A stretch of DNA of 64,000 nt from Nitrobacter sp963807355 (GTDB lineage Bacteria; Pseudomonadota; Alphaproteobacteria; Rhizobiales; Xanthobacteraceae), in contig CAWEBX010000006.1 in NCBI GenBank assembly GCA_963807355.1, positions 86,388-150,387 on the forward strand, read 5' to 3'. A program made the position numbers and the translations under genes. Position 1 is the first letter of the stretch, and each line of letters starts with the position of its first letter. Shown here piece after piece: positions 17,874 to 26,905 of the stretch. A model generated the notes under the pieces. The model made no database searches, had not been told where the DNA came from, and saw nothing but the letters and a program-made list of their open reading frames with translations.

Positions 17874-18542
17874 ATGCAACAGAGAATCTCCGCGATCGGT
17901 TGTGTCCTAACGATGCTTGCCCTCGCTGGGGCTCTGGTGCCGGCCGTCGCGTCCGCTCAAGCCCCACCGCGCAGCTCTCCGCAGGCCACGCCGCCTGAGG
18001 CCACTCGGCCAAGCGATCTGTCGCGGCCGCCATCGAGGCTGCCGAAAAGCCCGAAAGAAACGGCTCGCGGACTCGATTTCCTGCTGGGAGCTCTCAAGGC
18101 CGCGCCGGACAAGGAGAGCGCCAGACATGTGGAAGCCCAAATCCTGGCGCTGTGGAGTCAGTCTTCAAGCGACACGACGCTGCTTTTGATGCAACGCGTG
18201 AAAACGGCGACGGACGCCAAACAACTCGACGTCGCGCTCAAGCTGCTCGACGCGGTTCTGAAGCTGCATCCCGAGTATATTGAGGGATGGAGCCGGCGTG
18301 CGACCCTGCACTACATGCGCAACGACTATCAGCGTGCGCTTGAGGATATCGAGCAGGTACTGAGCCGCGAGCCGCGCCACTTCGGAGCGCTTGCAGGTCT
18401 CGGCGTGGTCATGCAAGAGCTCGGTGATGACAAGCGTGCGCTTGACGCCTTCCGCAAGGCGATCGCGATCAATCCCTATCTCGAGAGAGTGCAGGAACTG
18501 GTCAAGAGCCTGACTGAAAAGGTCGAAGGGCGCGATATCTGA
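17874..18542 (+). CDS. Exported tetratricopeptide repeat protein
   Basis: A 222-residue protein with a signal peptide (MQQRISAIGCVLTMLALAGALVPAVASAQA), a Pro-rich linker and three to four TPR units from about residue 95 (EYIEGWSRRATLHYMRNDYQ; FGALAGLGVVMQELGDDKRA). It is probably periplasmic and a scaffold for protein contacts. The neighbours give no hint of its partner. Confidence 0.85.
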   Translation: MQQRISAIGCVLTMLALAGALVPAVASAQAPPRSSPQATPPEATRPSDLSRPPSRLPKSPKETARGLDFLLGALKAAPDKESARHVEAQILALWSQSSSDTTLLLMQRVKTATDAKQLDVALKLLDAVLKLHPEYIEGWSRRATLHYMRNDYQRALEDIEQVLSREPRHFGALAGLGVVMQELGDDKRALDAFRKAIAINPYLERVQELVKSLTEKVEGRDI

Positions 18543-18668
18543 TCGCCGGGGGGCGGAAACCCAGGGCGTTTCGCTACGCTCCAGCGCTGGATTTAAACCA
18601 AGATCGTCATTGACGATCGCCCGATCGACTAACAGTGCAAGTATGAAGGGTGGCGGTGAGGAAGGCCA

Positions 18669-18830
18669 CTAATGCAGCGTATTGCCTTCGCGGACTGCCG
18701 CATAAAGCCGTTGCAGTTCATCCTCAAGTTTCTCGTTAATCATCAGGAGCGCCATCAGCGCGCCGCGCATGTCGCCGTCGCATGACGCCACGATCTCATC
18801 TATAACGGCTTCGCCTGCCTCAAAACTCAT
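18669..18830 (-). CDS. Small conserved hypothetical protein
   Basis: Fifty-three residues from Met at 18830 (MSFEAGEAVIDEIVASCDGD). The all-helical, acidic sequence ending in LINEKLEDELQRLYAAVREG resembles small proteins I recall from Bradyrhizobiaceae. A GGAGTGG lies upstream. Function unknown. Confidence 0.7.
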   Translation of the reverse strand: MSFEAGEAVIDEIVASCDGDMRGALMALLMINEKLEDELQRLYAAVREGNTLH

Positions 18831-19069
18831 CTGATTCCACTCCGGTTGAAGTCGCCCCACTTTCCACCAAGAACGTGAATAATTTCTGCAGGCCGATTCG
18901 CGTTCCTGTGGATTATGAGGATAAGGGACGAGGTCGAGGTAAGCCGTTTCAATCCTGGCCGATCACGCCAGAATACAAAATTCGGGCATGGGCCCTAAAA
19001 TTGCAACCGTAGATACTCTACGCGACACTCCTGCAAGTCCGGAGGTCGACAGCTTACCGCGCCCGCGCC

Positions 19070-19339
19070 TCACAGCATTCCAAGCGCGTGCATATAGGTT
19101 TCCAGGATCGTTTCCTGCTCCTGACGCTCGTTGGCGTCTTGCTTGCGCATCCTCACGATCGTTCGCAACGCCTTGACGTCATATCCGTTGCCCTTGGCCT
19201 CGGCGTAGACGTCGCGAATGTCGTCGGAAAGGGTCTTTTTTTCTTCCTCCAGCCGCTCGATGCGCTCGATGATGGCCCTGAGCTGGTCCTTCGCGAATCT
19301 GGTCGCGGGTTCTTCGGTGGCGGCGACAGCGATGGCCAT
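19070..19339 (-). CDS. gapR: GapR-family DNA-binding protein (DUF2312)
   Basis: The 89-residue protein matches DUF2312: a short Ala-rich leader, then FAKDQLRAIIERIERLEEEKKTLSDDI and VYAEAKGNGYDVKALRTIVRMRKQD. GapR in Caulobacter binds overtwisted AT-rich DNA ahead of replication and transcription and stimulates topoisomerases. Two long helices form the dimer/tetramer clamp; the Lys/Arg residues of the second region contact DNA. Start ATG follows AGGAG. Confidence 0.93.
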   Translation of the reverse strand: MAIAVAATEEPATRFAKDQLRAIIERIERLEEEKKTLSDDIRDVYAEAKGNGYDVKALRTIVRMRKQDANERQEQETILETYMHALGML

Positions 19340-19531
19340 CCTGTTACTCCTGATATGAACGATGACTGCTATGAAAGATGACTGCTATGAAAGATGACGT
19401 TGGGACTGTGAGCTCGGATACGCCGGCCGCCTGTCACATTTGAATGAAACTCGACACTCCCGAGCGGCGTGCTCGGCGTCAAGGCGACATCTCGCTCATC
19501 CACAGCGACCCACAGGCCGCTCGCCAACGAA

Positions 19532-19834
19532 TCAGTGACTGCCCGGGTTCTTCTTCATCGCTGCGAGTTGCTCCGGCGTTGCCTCGCCCTGATGTTTTGC
19601 CTTCCAGGTCTCGTAGGGCATGCCGTACACCGCCTCACGGCTTTCGTCCTTGGTCATGACAGCGCCATTTGCGTCAGCGGCGTCCTTGAGCCAGTTTGAC
19701 AGGCAGTTACGGCAGAAACCAGCCAGATTCATCAATTCGATATTCTGAACGTCACTACGGGACTGTAGATGCTTGACCAGCCGACGGAATACCGCAGCTT
19801 CCAGTTCGGTTCTCGTTCTGTCATCAATGGTCAT
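19532..19834 (-). CDS. DUF1244 protein
   Basis: A 100-residue protein with the DUF1244 core: VFRRLVKHLQSRSDVQNIELMNLAGFCRNCLSNWLKDAA and YGMPYETWKAKHQ. The FCRNC motif gives two cysteines in a helix end, which could bind metal or cofactor. It is widespread in alphaproteobacteria and has no established function. Confidence 0.9.
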   Translation of the reverse strand: MTIDDRTRTELEAAVFRRLVKHLQSRSDVQNIELMNLAGFCRNCLSNWLKDAADANGAVMTKDESREAVYGMPYETWKAKHQGEATPEQLAAMKKNPGSH

Positions 19835-20118
19835 GCACTGATCTCGCCATAGCCTGTCTGAGTTGAATTGGAGCGTGTCACGGATTTTACCATATCGCGG
19901 CGCAAATAAGAGTTCATAGGCCGGAAAATGAGCACCTTGACGTGAAAAGCCAGCTCAAACCGTTGACAGGCGCAGCAGGTCACGCGAAATCACGGCGAAA
20001 CGATTTGCCCGGCTAATGACCATATCAGACGACCCCCTCTTTCCCACGTTCTCGCGGCGCGCGAGTATCGCGGGCTTCTTTACCTGCCCTCGGCATCCTC
20101 GTCGTCTGTCTGTGGTCG

Positions 20119-20601
20119 GTGCCCGCAGCTGCAGACTTCCGGCTCTGCAATAATACCTCCAGCCGCGTCGGCATCGCCCTTGGCTACAAGGACGCGGATG
20201 GCTGGACCACCGAGGGCTGGTGGAATGTTTCATCGCATGCCTGCGAGACGCTGCTGCGAGGCACGCTCATCGCACGTTATTATTATATTTATGCTCTAGA
20301 TTACGACCACGGCGGCGAATGGTCGGGACAGGCTTTCATGTGCTCGCGCGATAAAGAATTCACAATCAAAGGCACCGACAATTGTCTCGCCAGAGGCTTC
20401 GACCGCACCGGCTTCTTCGAGATAGATACCGGAGACCAGCGCGCGTGGACCGTACAACTGACGGAGTCCGGCGAGCATGGGCCACAGCGCGTGCCTGGGT
20501 TGCCACAAGGTGAAATGCCGGGCGCGCCCGATTCCACGGGCGGAACGTCTCCGGGCGCGTCTGGACTGACGCCAGGCGCGTTGCCCGGACGCAAGCCATG
20601 A
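20119..20601 (+). CDS. DUF1036 exported protein
   Basis: The DUF1036 core is clear: DFRLCNNTSSRVGIALGYKD, then TEGWWNVSSHACETLLRGTL. The C-terminal 50 residues are Gly/Pro-rich. The GTG at 20119 is a minimal start only: the frame upstream reads like a signal peptide (LPALGILVVCLWSVPAAAD) but contains no start codon. An ATG at 20016 lies in another frame and would connect if one C were missing from the CCCCC run at about 20033. So either the gene is frameshifted at its 5' end or an odd start is used. Its stop overlaps the pyk start by four bases. Confidence 0.8.
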   Translation: MPAAADFRLCNNTSSRVGIALGYKDADGWTTEGWWNVSSHACETLLRGTLIARYYYIYALDYDHGGEWSGQAFMCSRDKEFTIKGTDNCLARGFDRTGFFEIDTGDQRAWTVQLTESGEHGPQRVPGLPQGEMPGAPDSTGGTSPGASGLTPGALPGRKP

Positions 20602-22034
20602 GACGCTTGCGCCGTATCAAGATACTCGCCACCCTCGGGCCTGCCTCATCCGAGAGCGCGATGGTGCGCCGCCTGTTCGAGGCTGGAGCGGACGTTTTCC
20701 GCATCAACATGAGCCACACCACGCATGACAAGATGCGCGAACTAGTGGCCACGATCCGCAACGTCGAAGGCAGCTACGGTCGGCCGATCGGCATTCTGGT
20801 CGATCTTCAGGGGCCCAAGCTCCGGCTCGGCTCATTCGCGGACGGCCCGATCCAGTTGAGCAACGGCGAAACCTTCGTTCTGGATTCCGACAACGGCCCC
20901 GGAGACAGAACCCGGGTTCACCTGCCGCATCCCGAAATCCTGGCGGCGCTGCGCCCCGGTCACACCCTGCTGCTCGACGATGGCAAGGTCCGTCTGATCG
21001 CCGAGGAAACTTCGCCCGAGCGTGCAGTGACACGCGTCGTCGTCGGCGGCAGGATGTCTGACCGAAAGGGAGTGAGCCTGCCCGATACCGATTTGCCGGT
21101 GTCGGCGATGACCCCCAAGGACCGCTCCGATCTTGATGCGGCGCTGGAAGCCGGCGTTGACTGGATTGCATTGTCCTTCGTGCAGCGAGCAGACGATGTT
21201 GCCGAAGCCAAGAAGGTGATCCGCGGCCGTGCGTCAGTGATGGCCAAGATCGAAAAACCGCAAGCGATCGACCGGCTGCCTGAAATCATCGAAATGGCCG
21301 ATGCGTTGATGGTCGCGCGCGGTGACCTCGGCGTCGAATTGCCGCTCGAGCAGGTTCCCAGCCTGCAAAAGCAGATGACGCGGATGGCGCGCCGTGCCGG
21401 TAAGCCAGTGGTGATCGCGACGCAGATGCTGGAATCGATGATCCTGTCGCCGGTGCCCACCCGCGCCGAAGTCTCCGACGTCGCCACGGCGGTTTACGAA
21501 GGCGCAGATGCCATCATGCTTTCCGCCGAGTCAGCGGCTGGAAAATACCCCATCGAAGCCATCTCGACCATGAACCGGATCGGCGAAGAGGTGGAACGCG
21601 ACCCGATCTATCGGGGCGTGCTCAACGCGCAGCGCGCCGAGCCGGAGCCTACCGTTGGCGATGCGATCGCTGACGCCGCCCGGCAGATCGCAGAGACGCT
21701 CGATCTCTCCGCGATCATATGCTGGACCAGTTCGGGCTCGACAGCGCTGCGTATGGCACGCGAGCGCCCGAAGCCGCCGGTGGTCGCCATTACCCCGAAC
21801 CTTGCGACGGGGCGTAAGCTGGCCGTAGCGTGGGGCGTACATTGCGTGGTGGCGGAAGACGCTCACGACCAAGACGACATGGTCAACCGGGCCGGCTCCA
21901 TCGCTTTCCGCGACGGGTTTGCCAAGGCAGGCCAGCGCATCATCATCGTGGCCGGCGTGCCGCTTGGCACGCCGGGCGCGACGAACATGGTCCGTATCGC
22001 CTTCGTCGGTCCGAACGGTGAAACGGGTGTTTAG
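20598..22034 (+). CDS. pyk: Pyruvate kinase
   Basis: At 478 residues this is a normal single-chain pyruvate kinase. Seen are KILATLGPASSE, DVFRINMSHTTHDKM, VMAKIEKPQAIDRLPEI (catalytic Lys), VARGDLGVELP (metal-binding region) and IATQMLESMILSPVPTRAEV. It makes ATP and pyruvate from phosphoenolpyruvate. The ATG overlaps the stop of the DUF1036 gene (ATGA), so translation is probably coupled, an arrangement I recall from rhizobia. Confidence 0.97.
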   Translation: MRRLRRIKILATLGPASSESAMVRRLFEAGADVFRINMSHTTHDKMRELVATIRNVEGSYGRPIGILVDLQGPKLRLGSFADGPIQLSNGETFVLDSDNGPGDRTRVHLPHPEILAALRPGHTLLLDDGKVRLIAEETSPERAVTRVVVGGRMSDRKGVSLPDTDLPVSAMTPKDRSDLDAALEAGVDWIALSFVQRADDVAEAKKVIRGRASVMAKIEKPQAIDRLPEIIEMADALMVARGDLGVELPLEQVPSLQKQMTRMARRAGKPVVIATQMLESMILSPVPTRAEVSDVATAVYEGADAIMLSAESAAGKYPIEAISTMNRIGEEVERDPIYRGVLNAQRAEPEPTVGDAIADAARQIAETLDLSAIICWTSSGSTALRMARERPKPPVVAITPNLATGRKLAVAWGVHCVVAEDAHDQDDMVNRAGSIAFRDGFAKAGQRIIIVAGVPLGTPGATNMVRIAFVGPNGETGV

Positions 22035-22079
22035 AGCATGATTGTCTCACGTTGAGGCAGATCCTGCGTTGACGAAGTA

Positions 22080-22330
22080 GTTGGCGCTGGGGCGGCGGTC
22101 AGCAAGGTGACGACGCGCGCTTCCATGTGGCTTCGACGATTCGTTCGTTCAGCTGCTTTTCGGAGCGAGGGCCTAAGCTGGCAAAGAACTGCTCGACCGG
22201 ATTGGGAGCGGGACTGTAGGGCGGCAGGAAGAACGGCCTGGCGCCGGCCGCTCGGATCGCGCGGCCTTATGGCATTTTCCTATGACTGTGGAGGCTGACG
22301 ACGATGTCGCCGGGCTCAAGCGCAGCCCCA
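22080..22330 (-). mobile_element. IS630-family transposase remnant
   Basis: The minus strand reads FFLPPYSPAPNPVEQFFASLG, the same C-terminal block as the IS630 transposase at 2590-2640 but clearly diverged. It is followed by a fragment of the last helix. No inverted repeats or start remain. This fills most of the 360-base gap between pyk and the DUF882 gene. Confidence 0.7.
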
Positions 22331-22393
22331 AAAGAGGTGCGCGAGGGATTTAGGGCTGCGCGTTGTCGTTTCCGGGCAAGTTTGAGCCGCAGC

Positions 22394-24031
22394 CTAGCGC
22401 GGCGAGACCGCTCGCACCACGAGCGCGGTCGTGGTCAACTTGGCAACGGCCGATCCAGTGAATCGATCGCAGACCAGACCCATCTGCGAATCGTCTGAGA
22501 AAGCCATTGCGATCATCCGGTCCGGCTTATCAAAATAGACCTGCATCAACGTCATGTCCTGCTCGCCGATGACCGTCGCCAACATTGTGCGGCTCGCGCT
22601 CGGGGAAAGGATCATCGCACGCATCCAGGCGTCGCTGTCACGTGCAGTCGCCCGTGCTAAACGGCGGGATATCGATACGGTAGACTTTTGGCCTTGAGCG
22701 CCTTTGGCAACGACGGTCGTCACGCTGTCCACCGCCATCGGGTTACGCGCGGGGAGGGTCGCCGGCCGGATGGGCGGGATCGATGCGGTCGCCGCGACTA
22801 TTCGCGCGCGGCGGACGTCCTTCTCTGACGCATAGGCCAGTGCCTGTAAGGCATCAGAGACACCGTCGGTCGGCTGCCGGTCGGCTGCGGAGACCGCCTG
22901 TCGCGCGCTGACGGCGGCCAAAACCTGCTTTGGCGTGACCTGCTCCGAGGCCGACGGGATTTCATCCCAGAACCCGCGGGAATTGATGATGTCGGCGGGG
23001 GTCTGAGGTTTGCCGTCCGCCGCCTGTTTCGCGGGCGGCGGCGGAACTGACTGTACGTCGGCGGAGGCCAATTTGAAGGCCCCGGGCTTCGGCCGCGGCA
23101 CTGGGACCGATGAGGCAGCGAGTGCGACCGGCTGATCTGGCTCCGCCGCAGGGGTGCCGTCAAATTCGTCATCTTCGTCGGCCGACTTGCCGCGGAACAG
23201 CGCCATCAGGAAATTCGACGGCTTGCTGGTCGCAGTACCTTCTTCACCCGCGTGCCGGCGCTTTTCGATATCAGCCATCGCCACCTGATAGCCCGGCAGC
23301 GGATTGCCGTCCGAGGGAATGTGCACGGTGCGGCCGTTCGGGAAGACACGCACCAGCTGATCGTGGGTCATGCGCGGCCAGTGTCGCACATGTCCGGTAT
23401 CGAGATGAACGAATGGCGAACCAGATTTGGGATAGAAGCCGACGCCGCCGCGCTGGAGGCGTAATCCGGCGAACCGGATTTTTTCGAGCGACACGCCGGG
23501 AACGAAGAAGTCCATCGCGTGGCCCAGCGTGTGCTGACTGAATCGCGCGACGCCGCTGTCTTTGGAGCGGCGGCGAAGCATGGCGTTGGTGGCTGGGGAG
23601 CGGTAGGCAGAGATGATGTTGATCGGCTGCCTAGCCTCGACATCGCGATAGACCTCCCAGAGGATGTCGAAGAGATGGCGATCCATGGTGGTCTGCTCCT
23701 GGCTGCGCCAGTCGCGGAGAAAGTGATTGAGCTGTTTCAGGGCGCCTTCGTCATAGCGGCCGTCGCGCTTGAAGGTGATGGTCAGGTCTTCGTTGGAATG
23801 GGTGTGATGAAAGGACAGCGTGCGCGTTTCATTCAGCGCCGCGGCATCATGCACCGATCCAGCACCTGTAAGTAAAAGAAGCGACGACAGGCCGATGCGG
23901 AAGCCCGTCCGTGAAATCGACAACGATTTCAAGCCGCGTGCAAAACCAGAAAGCACGTATGAGCCCACCCGGAAGACGATCAAGTCGGAAAGCCCTTCCA
24001 CGAAAACCCCATGTGAAAGGACATAAGCCAA
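22394..24031 (-). CDS. DUF882 / M15-like murein endopeptidase
   Basis: A 545-residue protein. An N-terminal hydrophobic segment (GLSSLLLLTGAGSVHDAAA, about residues 48-66) acts as signal or anchor. Residues 70-230 are the DUF882 domain related to MepK/peptidase M15: IISAYRSPATNAML, the metal site FSQHTLGHAMDFF (His and Asp ligands) and SGSPFVHLDTGHVRHWPR (third His). The rest, about 300 residues, is low-complexity Pro/Ala-rich linker and a poorly conserved C-terminal region. It should cleave peptide cross-links in the periplasm. The next cell-wall gene upstream is an L,D-transpeptidase, which makes this pair a plausible maker/cutter set. Confidence 0.85.
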   Translation of the reverse strand: MAYVLSHGVFVEGLSDLIVFRVGSYVLSGFARGLKSLSISRTGFRIGLSSLLLLTGAGSVHDAAALNETRTLSFHHTHSNEDLTITFKRDGRYDEGALKQLNHFLRDWRSQEQTTMDRHLFDILWEVYRDVEARQPINIISAYRSPATNAMLRRRSKDSGVARFSQHTLGHAMDFFVPGVSLEKIRFAGLRLQRGGVGFYPKSGSPFVHLDTGHVRHWPRMTHDQLVRVFPNGRTVHIPSDGNPLPGYQVAMADIEKRRHAGEEGTATSKPSNFLMALFRGKSADEDDEFDGTPAAEPDQPVALAASSVPVPRPKPGAFKLASADVQSVPPPPAKQAADGKPQTPADIINSRGFWDEIPSASEQVTPKQVLAAVSARQAVSAADRQPTDGVSDALQALAYASEKDVRRARIVAATASIPPIRPATLPARNPMAVDSVTTVVAKGAQGQKSTVSISRRLARATARDSDAWMRAMILSPSASRTMLATVIGEQDMTLMQVYFDKPDRMIAMAFSDDSQMGLVCDRFTGSAVAKLTTTALVVRAVSPR

Positions 24032-24155
24032 GTCGTAGGGCAGGACGGTTAACGCCGATTTACCATACCTTCCTGCTCTAAAGATTAATTAGCTCGCTGA
24101 CTGTGGCAAAAAAGAGCCATGTCATCGAGAAGGGGTGGATAGTGGTTAACGTTAA

Positions 24156-24183
24156 AAGGGCGCCATCAGGTGATGACGCCCTT
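24156..24183. terminator. Bidirectional terminator after the L,D-transpeptidase gene
   Basis: A 7-bp outer stem (AAGGGCG / CGCCCTT) plus a 5-bp inner stem (CATCA / TGATG). AAAA precedes and GTTTTTAAT follows, so both strands get a U-tail. It lies 46 bases past the end of the transpeptidase gene. Confidence 0.8.
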
Positions 24184-24228
24184 GTTTTTAATCAAGTAAT
24201 CCGCTTTCGATGGCTCGTGAAAGGCGAG

Positions 24229-26589
24229 TTAGCGCCCGTATATCCGCCGGCGACGGTCGTCCATCTGCGGAGGCGGGGTCTGGACACCGAACAGCCGCTC
24301 GAAGAACGACGGGCCGCTGTTGTCGAAACCACCACCAAACCCGCGGTTTTCATTGAAGGCCACTCCTTGCTGCGGAATACTCCCCCTGGGACGGGAATAA
24401 CTCGGCTGGGCATGAGCGATGACCGTTTCCAGATCGCGCCCACTGGAGTTTTGGAGCAGCGCCAGTATCTTGGCATCTCGGCCGTAGACATCTGCGCGAA
24501 GTTGCAATTTGCCCGCATGATCCACAAACGCGGTCTGATAGGTGATGTGCACCGGAATTGGAGTCGGGAACTTGATGTCAAACTCGTTCCGGCCATACAT
24601 GCTCCGGACTTTTTCCGGAGTGTAATGCTCCTGCGGAAGGGCGATGTTGAGTAACGTAGCGGCGTATTGGTCGGGATTCTGAACCCGCATGCAGCCGTGG
24701 CTGAAGGCGCGCGTCTCTTTTGCAAACAGGTGTTTGTCCGGCGTGTCGTGCTGGTACACCAGAAACTTGTTTGGAAAATTGAAGCGGATGCGGCCCAGCG
24801 CATTACGTTCGCCTGGCGGCTGCGAAATGTGAATTCCGCCGTTGCGATCACGCTCCAGCTTGAGACCCATGCGCTCCAGCACGGTCGGGTCCTGCTGCAA
24901 GGCGGGAAGGTATTCCTTGTAGATGATCGAGGGCGGCACGTTCCAGGTTGGGTTGACGGTGATGTACTTCATCGTTTCCGTGAGAAGGGGCGTGGCATGG
25001 ACTCCCGGCTTGCCCACGACGACGCGGGTGGTCCAGATCGGCGCACCATGCTGCATCACCCTGAGCGAATAATCCGGGATATTCAGGATGGCATAGGCGT
25101 CACCCAGCGATGGAGCTCCAAGCTCGCGCGGCAGCCAGCGCCAGCGCTCCATGTTGACGATGATGTTGTCGATCTGGCGATCCCGTTTCGGGCTGTTGAT
25201 CGCCTTGACCGTCCGCTCGTCGAGCACGCCAGTCGCCTTGAGATCAGCATTCGCCTGAAATTTTCGGACGGCGGCCGCGACCTTCGCGTCATAATGCGTG
25301 TCATCGGCGTTTTCGGTCACGCCAAGTTTCGCGCGCAGTATTGGCACGCGGGGGTCTTCCATCACCACGGCGGGGTGCTTCTTGCCACGCTCCGGCGTGT
25401 ATCTAAGTGCAGGGCCGTCCGCAATCTGTGTGACAGGGCCATCGCCCACGCCACGCAACTCGGCCAGTTTCTGCTTCAACTCCCGATAAAGCTTATGCGG
25501 TGGGTTGTAGCTGTCGAGCGCTGCGGAGGAATCCTTGGCGGTGGTGACGTTCGCTAAAACCTGCTCGGGATCGACAGGGTGCTCGGGATACTGGATATCA
25601 GCGCTGACCTGCGACCAGTGCATTCGGCCGCTCTGGGCCTGACGGGCGTAGTCCATCATGCTCGCGGTCAGCTTCAGGTCGGCTTCTGCCAGCTGGTCGG
25701 GCGATGACGCCGCAGTAAAGTTGGGCACCGGATAGTCGGCGAGGTTGAGGCCGTCGGCCGCAGCGTCCCTGAGACGCGCAATCACACCCTTGGCCTGCGC
25801 ATTCAGTGTGCCGCCCTCGGTCCATAGTGGCGCATAGCTCCGCGCCGCGTAGAATTTCTCGATAGCTGCCCGCTCGGCCTTGCGGTCAAAGAATTTTGTC
25901 GCCTCCGTATCGAGCAATGCGCGCAGCTTTTCGGCTGCCGGCTGATCCGCAGGCGGGACATTGTTCGCGGCCTTCACTGGTTCGCTCGGCTGATCGGTGG
26001 CCGTCGCGGCGCCGGTCTCTGCGTGAGGCGGCGCGGCCGCGGGGGTGATCGTCGCGGTGGCGTCCTTCTTCGGCTCATCCTTCGTCGCTTCGTTCGTCTT
26101 GATGCCGTTTGACGGAGCCGCAGTGACATCATCTGGTTTGGCGGAAGTAGTCTTGGGCTCGTCAAGCTTCGTTTCTGTGGTCTCGGGGTTTGGGCCCGGC
26201 TGGACGCTCGAGGGCTTCGCATCGGAAGACGCGGTTGCGTTGGTATTGGTAGATGTATCAGAGTGCGAGGTGGCCGTGTCGGCTGCCGTTAAATCGGCAG
26301 GCTTCGGATCGGTTGCGCGCGTCTCGGTCTTTTGGTCGCCGGGCTTCGACTCGCGGACCACCGGTGGTGCAGGCTGCACATCATCCGCCTTGAAATCGGC
26401 TGCCGTAGGCGGCGGAACGTTGGCTGGCTCTGGCGTTGGAATCGCTGCGTCGATTGCGAGTTCGGAGGCGCTCTTTTTTGCGACATCCGCCTGGGCAAAT
26501 GCGGCCGAGGTCGAAACTGCTAAAAAGGTGGCTGCAAGCACTGTCAGGATCCGATCGAATCCTGTCCGGTTAGTCGGGTAGTCTCGCAT
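24229..26589 (-). CDS. L,D-transpeptidase, YcbB/LdtD-like
   Basis: About 786 residues from Met at 26589 (MRDYPTNRTGFDRIL), followed by a signal peptide ending near SAAFAQA. Next is a 230-residue Pro/Thr/Ala/Asp-rich spacer. A scaffold domain (LWTEGGTLNAQAKGVIARLRD) follows, then a peptidoglycan-binding helix set (VAAAVRKFQANADLKATGVLD) and the YkuD catalytic domain with ETRAFSHGCMRVQNP (His, catalytic Cys, Arg). These enzymes form 3-3 cross-links in peptidoglycan or attach proteins to it. Length exceeds E. coli LdtD by about 170 residues because of the spacer. The upstream 50 codons of the open frame have no signal-peptide character. Confidence 0.92.
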   Translation of the reverse strand: MRDYPTNRTGFDRILTVLAATFLAVSTSAAFAQADVAKKSASELAIDAAIPTPEPANVPPPTAADFKADDVQPAPPVVRESKPGDQKTETRATDPKPADLTAADTATSHSDTSTNTNATASSDAKPSSVQPGPNPETTETKLDEPKTTSAKPDDVTAAPSNGIKTNEATKDEPKKDATATITPAAAPPHAETGAATATDQPSEPVKAANNVPPADQPAAEKLRALLDTEATKFFDRKAERAAIEKFYAARSYAPLWTEGGTLNAQAKGVIARLRDAAADGLNLADYPVPNFTAASSPDQLAEADLKLTASMMDYARQAQSGRMHWSQVSADIQYPEHPVDPEQVLANVTTAKDSSAALDSYNPPHKLYRELKQKLAELRGVGDGPVTQIADGPALRYTPERGKKHPAVVMEDPRVPILRAKLGVTENADDTHYDAKVAAAVRKFQANADLKATGVLDERTVKAINSPKRDRQIDNIIVNMERWRWLPRELGAPSLGDAYAILNIPDYSLRVMQHGAPIWTTRVVVGKPGVHATPLLTETMKYITVNPTWNVPPSIIYKEYLPALQQDPTVLERMGLKLERDRNGGIHISQPPGERNALGRIRFNFPNKFLVYQHDTPDKHLFAKETRAFSHGCMRVQNPDQYAATLLNIALPQEHYTPEKVRSMYGRNEFDIKFPTPIPVHITYQTAFVDHAGKLQLRADVYGRDAKILALLQNSSGRDLETVIAHAQPSYSRPRGSIPQQGVAFNENRGFGGGFDNSGPSFFERLFGVQTPPPQMDDRRRRIYGR

Positions 26590-26905
26590 TCTCGCACCCT
26601 CGGGTGAAACTGTCCCCACGGAACAATCTGGTGAATTTTTGTCCTGTGTCCGTCGAGGCTTTGTTTGGCCTTCACGACACCCGGATGCTGCTACTCGCAC
26701 GCCTGATTCGGGTAGCCAACGCCGCAAACGGCGACTCACGACAAACTGACCTCAAAAGACATCGTTGGCAACGCGATGTGTTGTTTTGACGCGTATTTTC
26801 CGTTGGTCTGTCACTACGCCGCAACGGTTCAGTCGCCCGCGCGCACTCTCGCGTGATCAGGTTCGAATGCGCGCGCCGAACTTACCTAAAACGCACTTGA
26901 GCTCG
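26590..26905. other. Intergenic region, no gene seen
   Basis: About 316 bases between two minus-strand genes. It must hold the promoter of the L,D-transpeptidase. No family-like ORF; a GCGCGC-containing palindromic stretch lies near 26838-26877. Confidence 0.35.
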
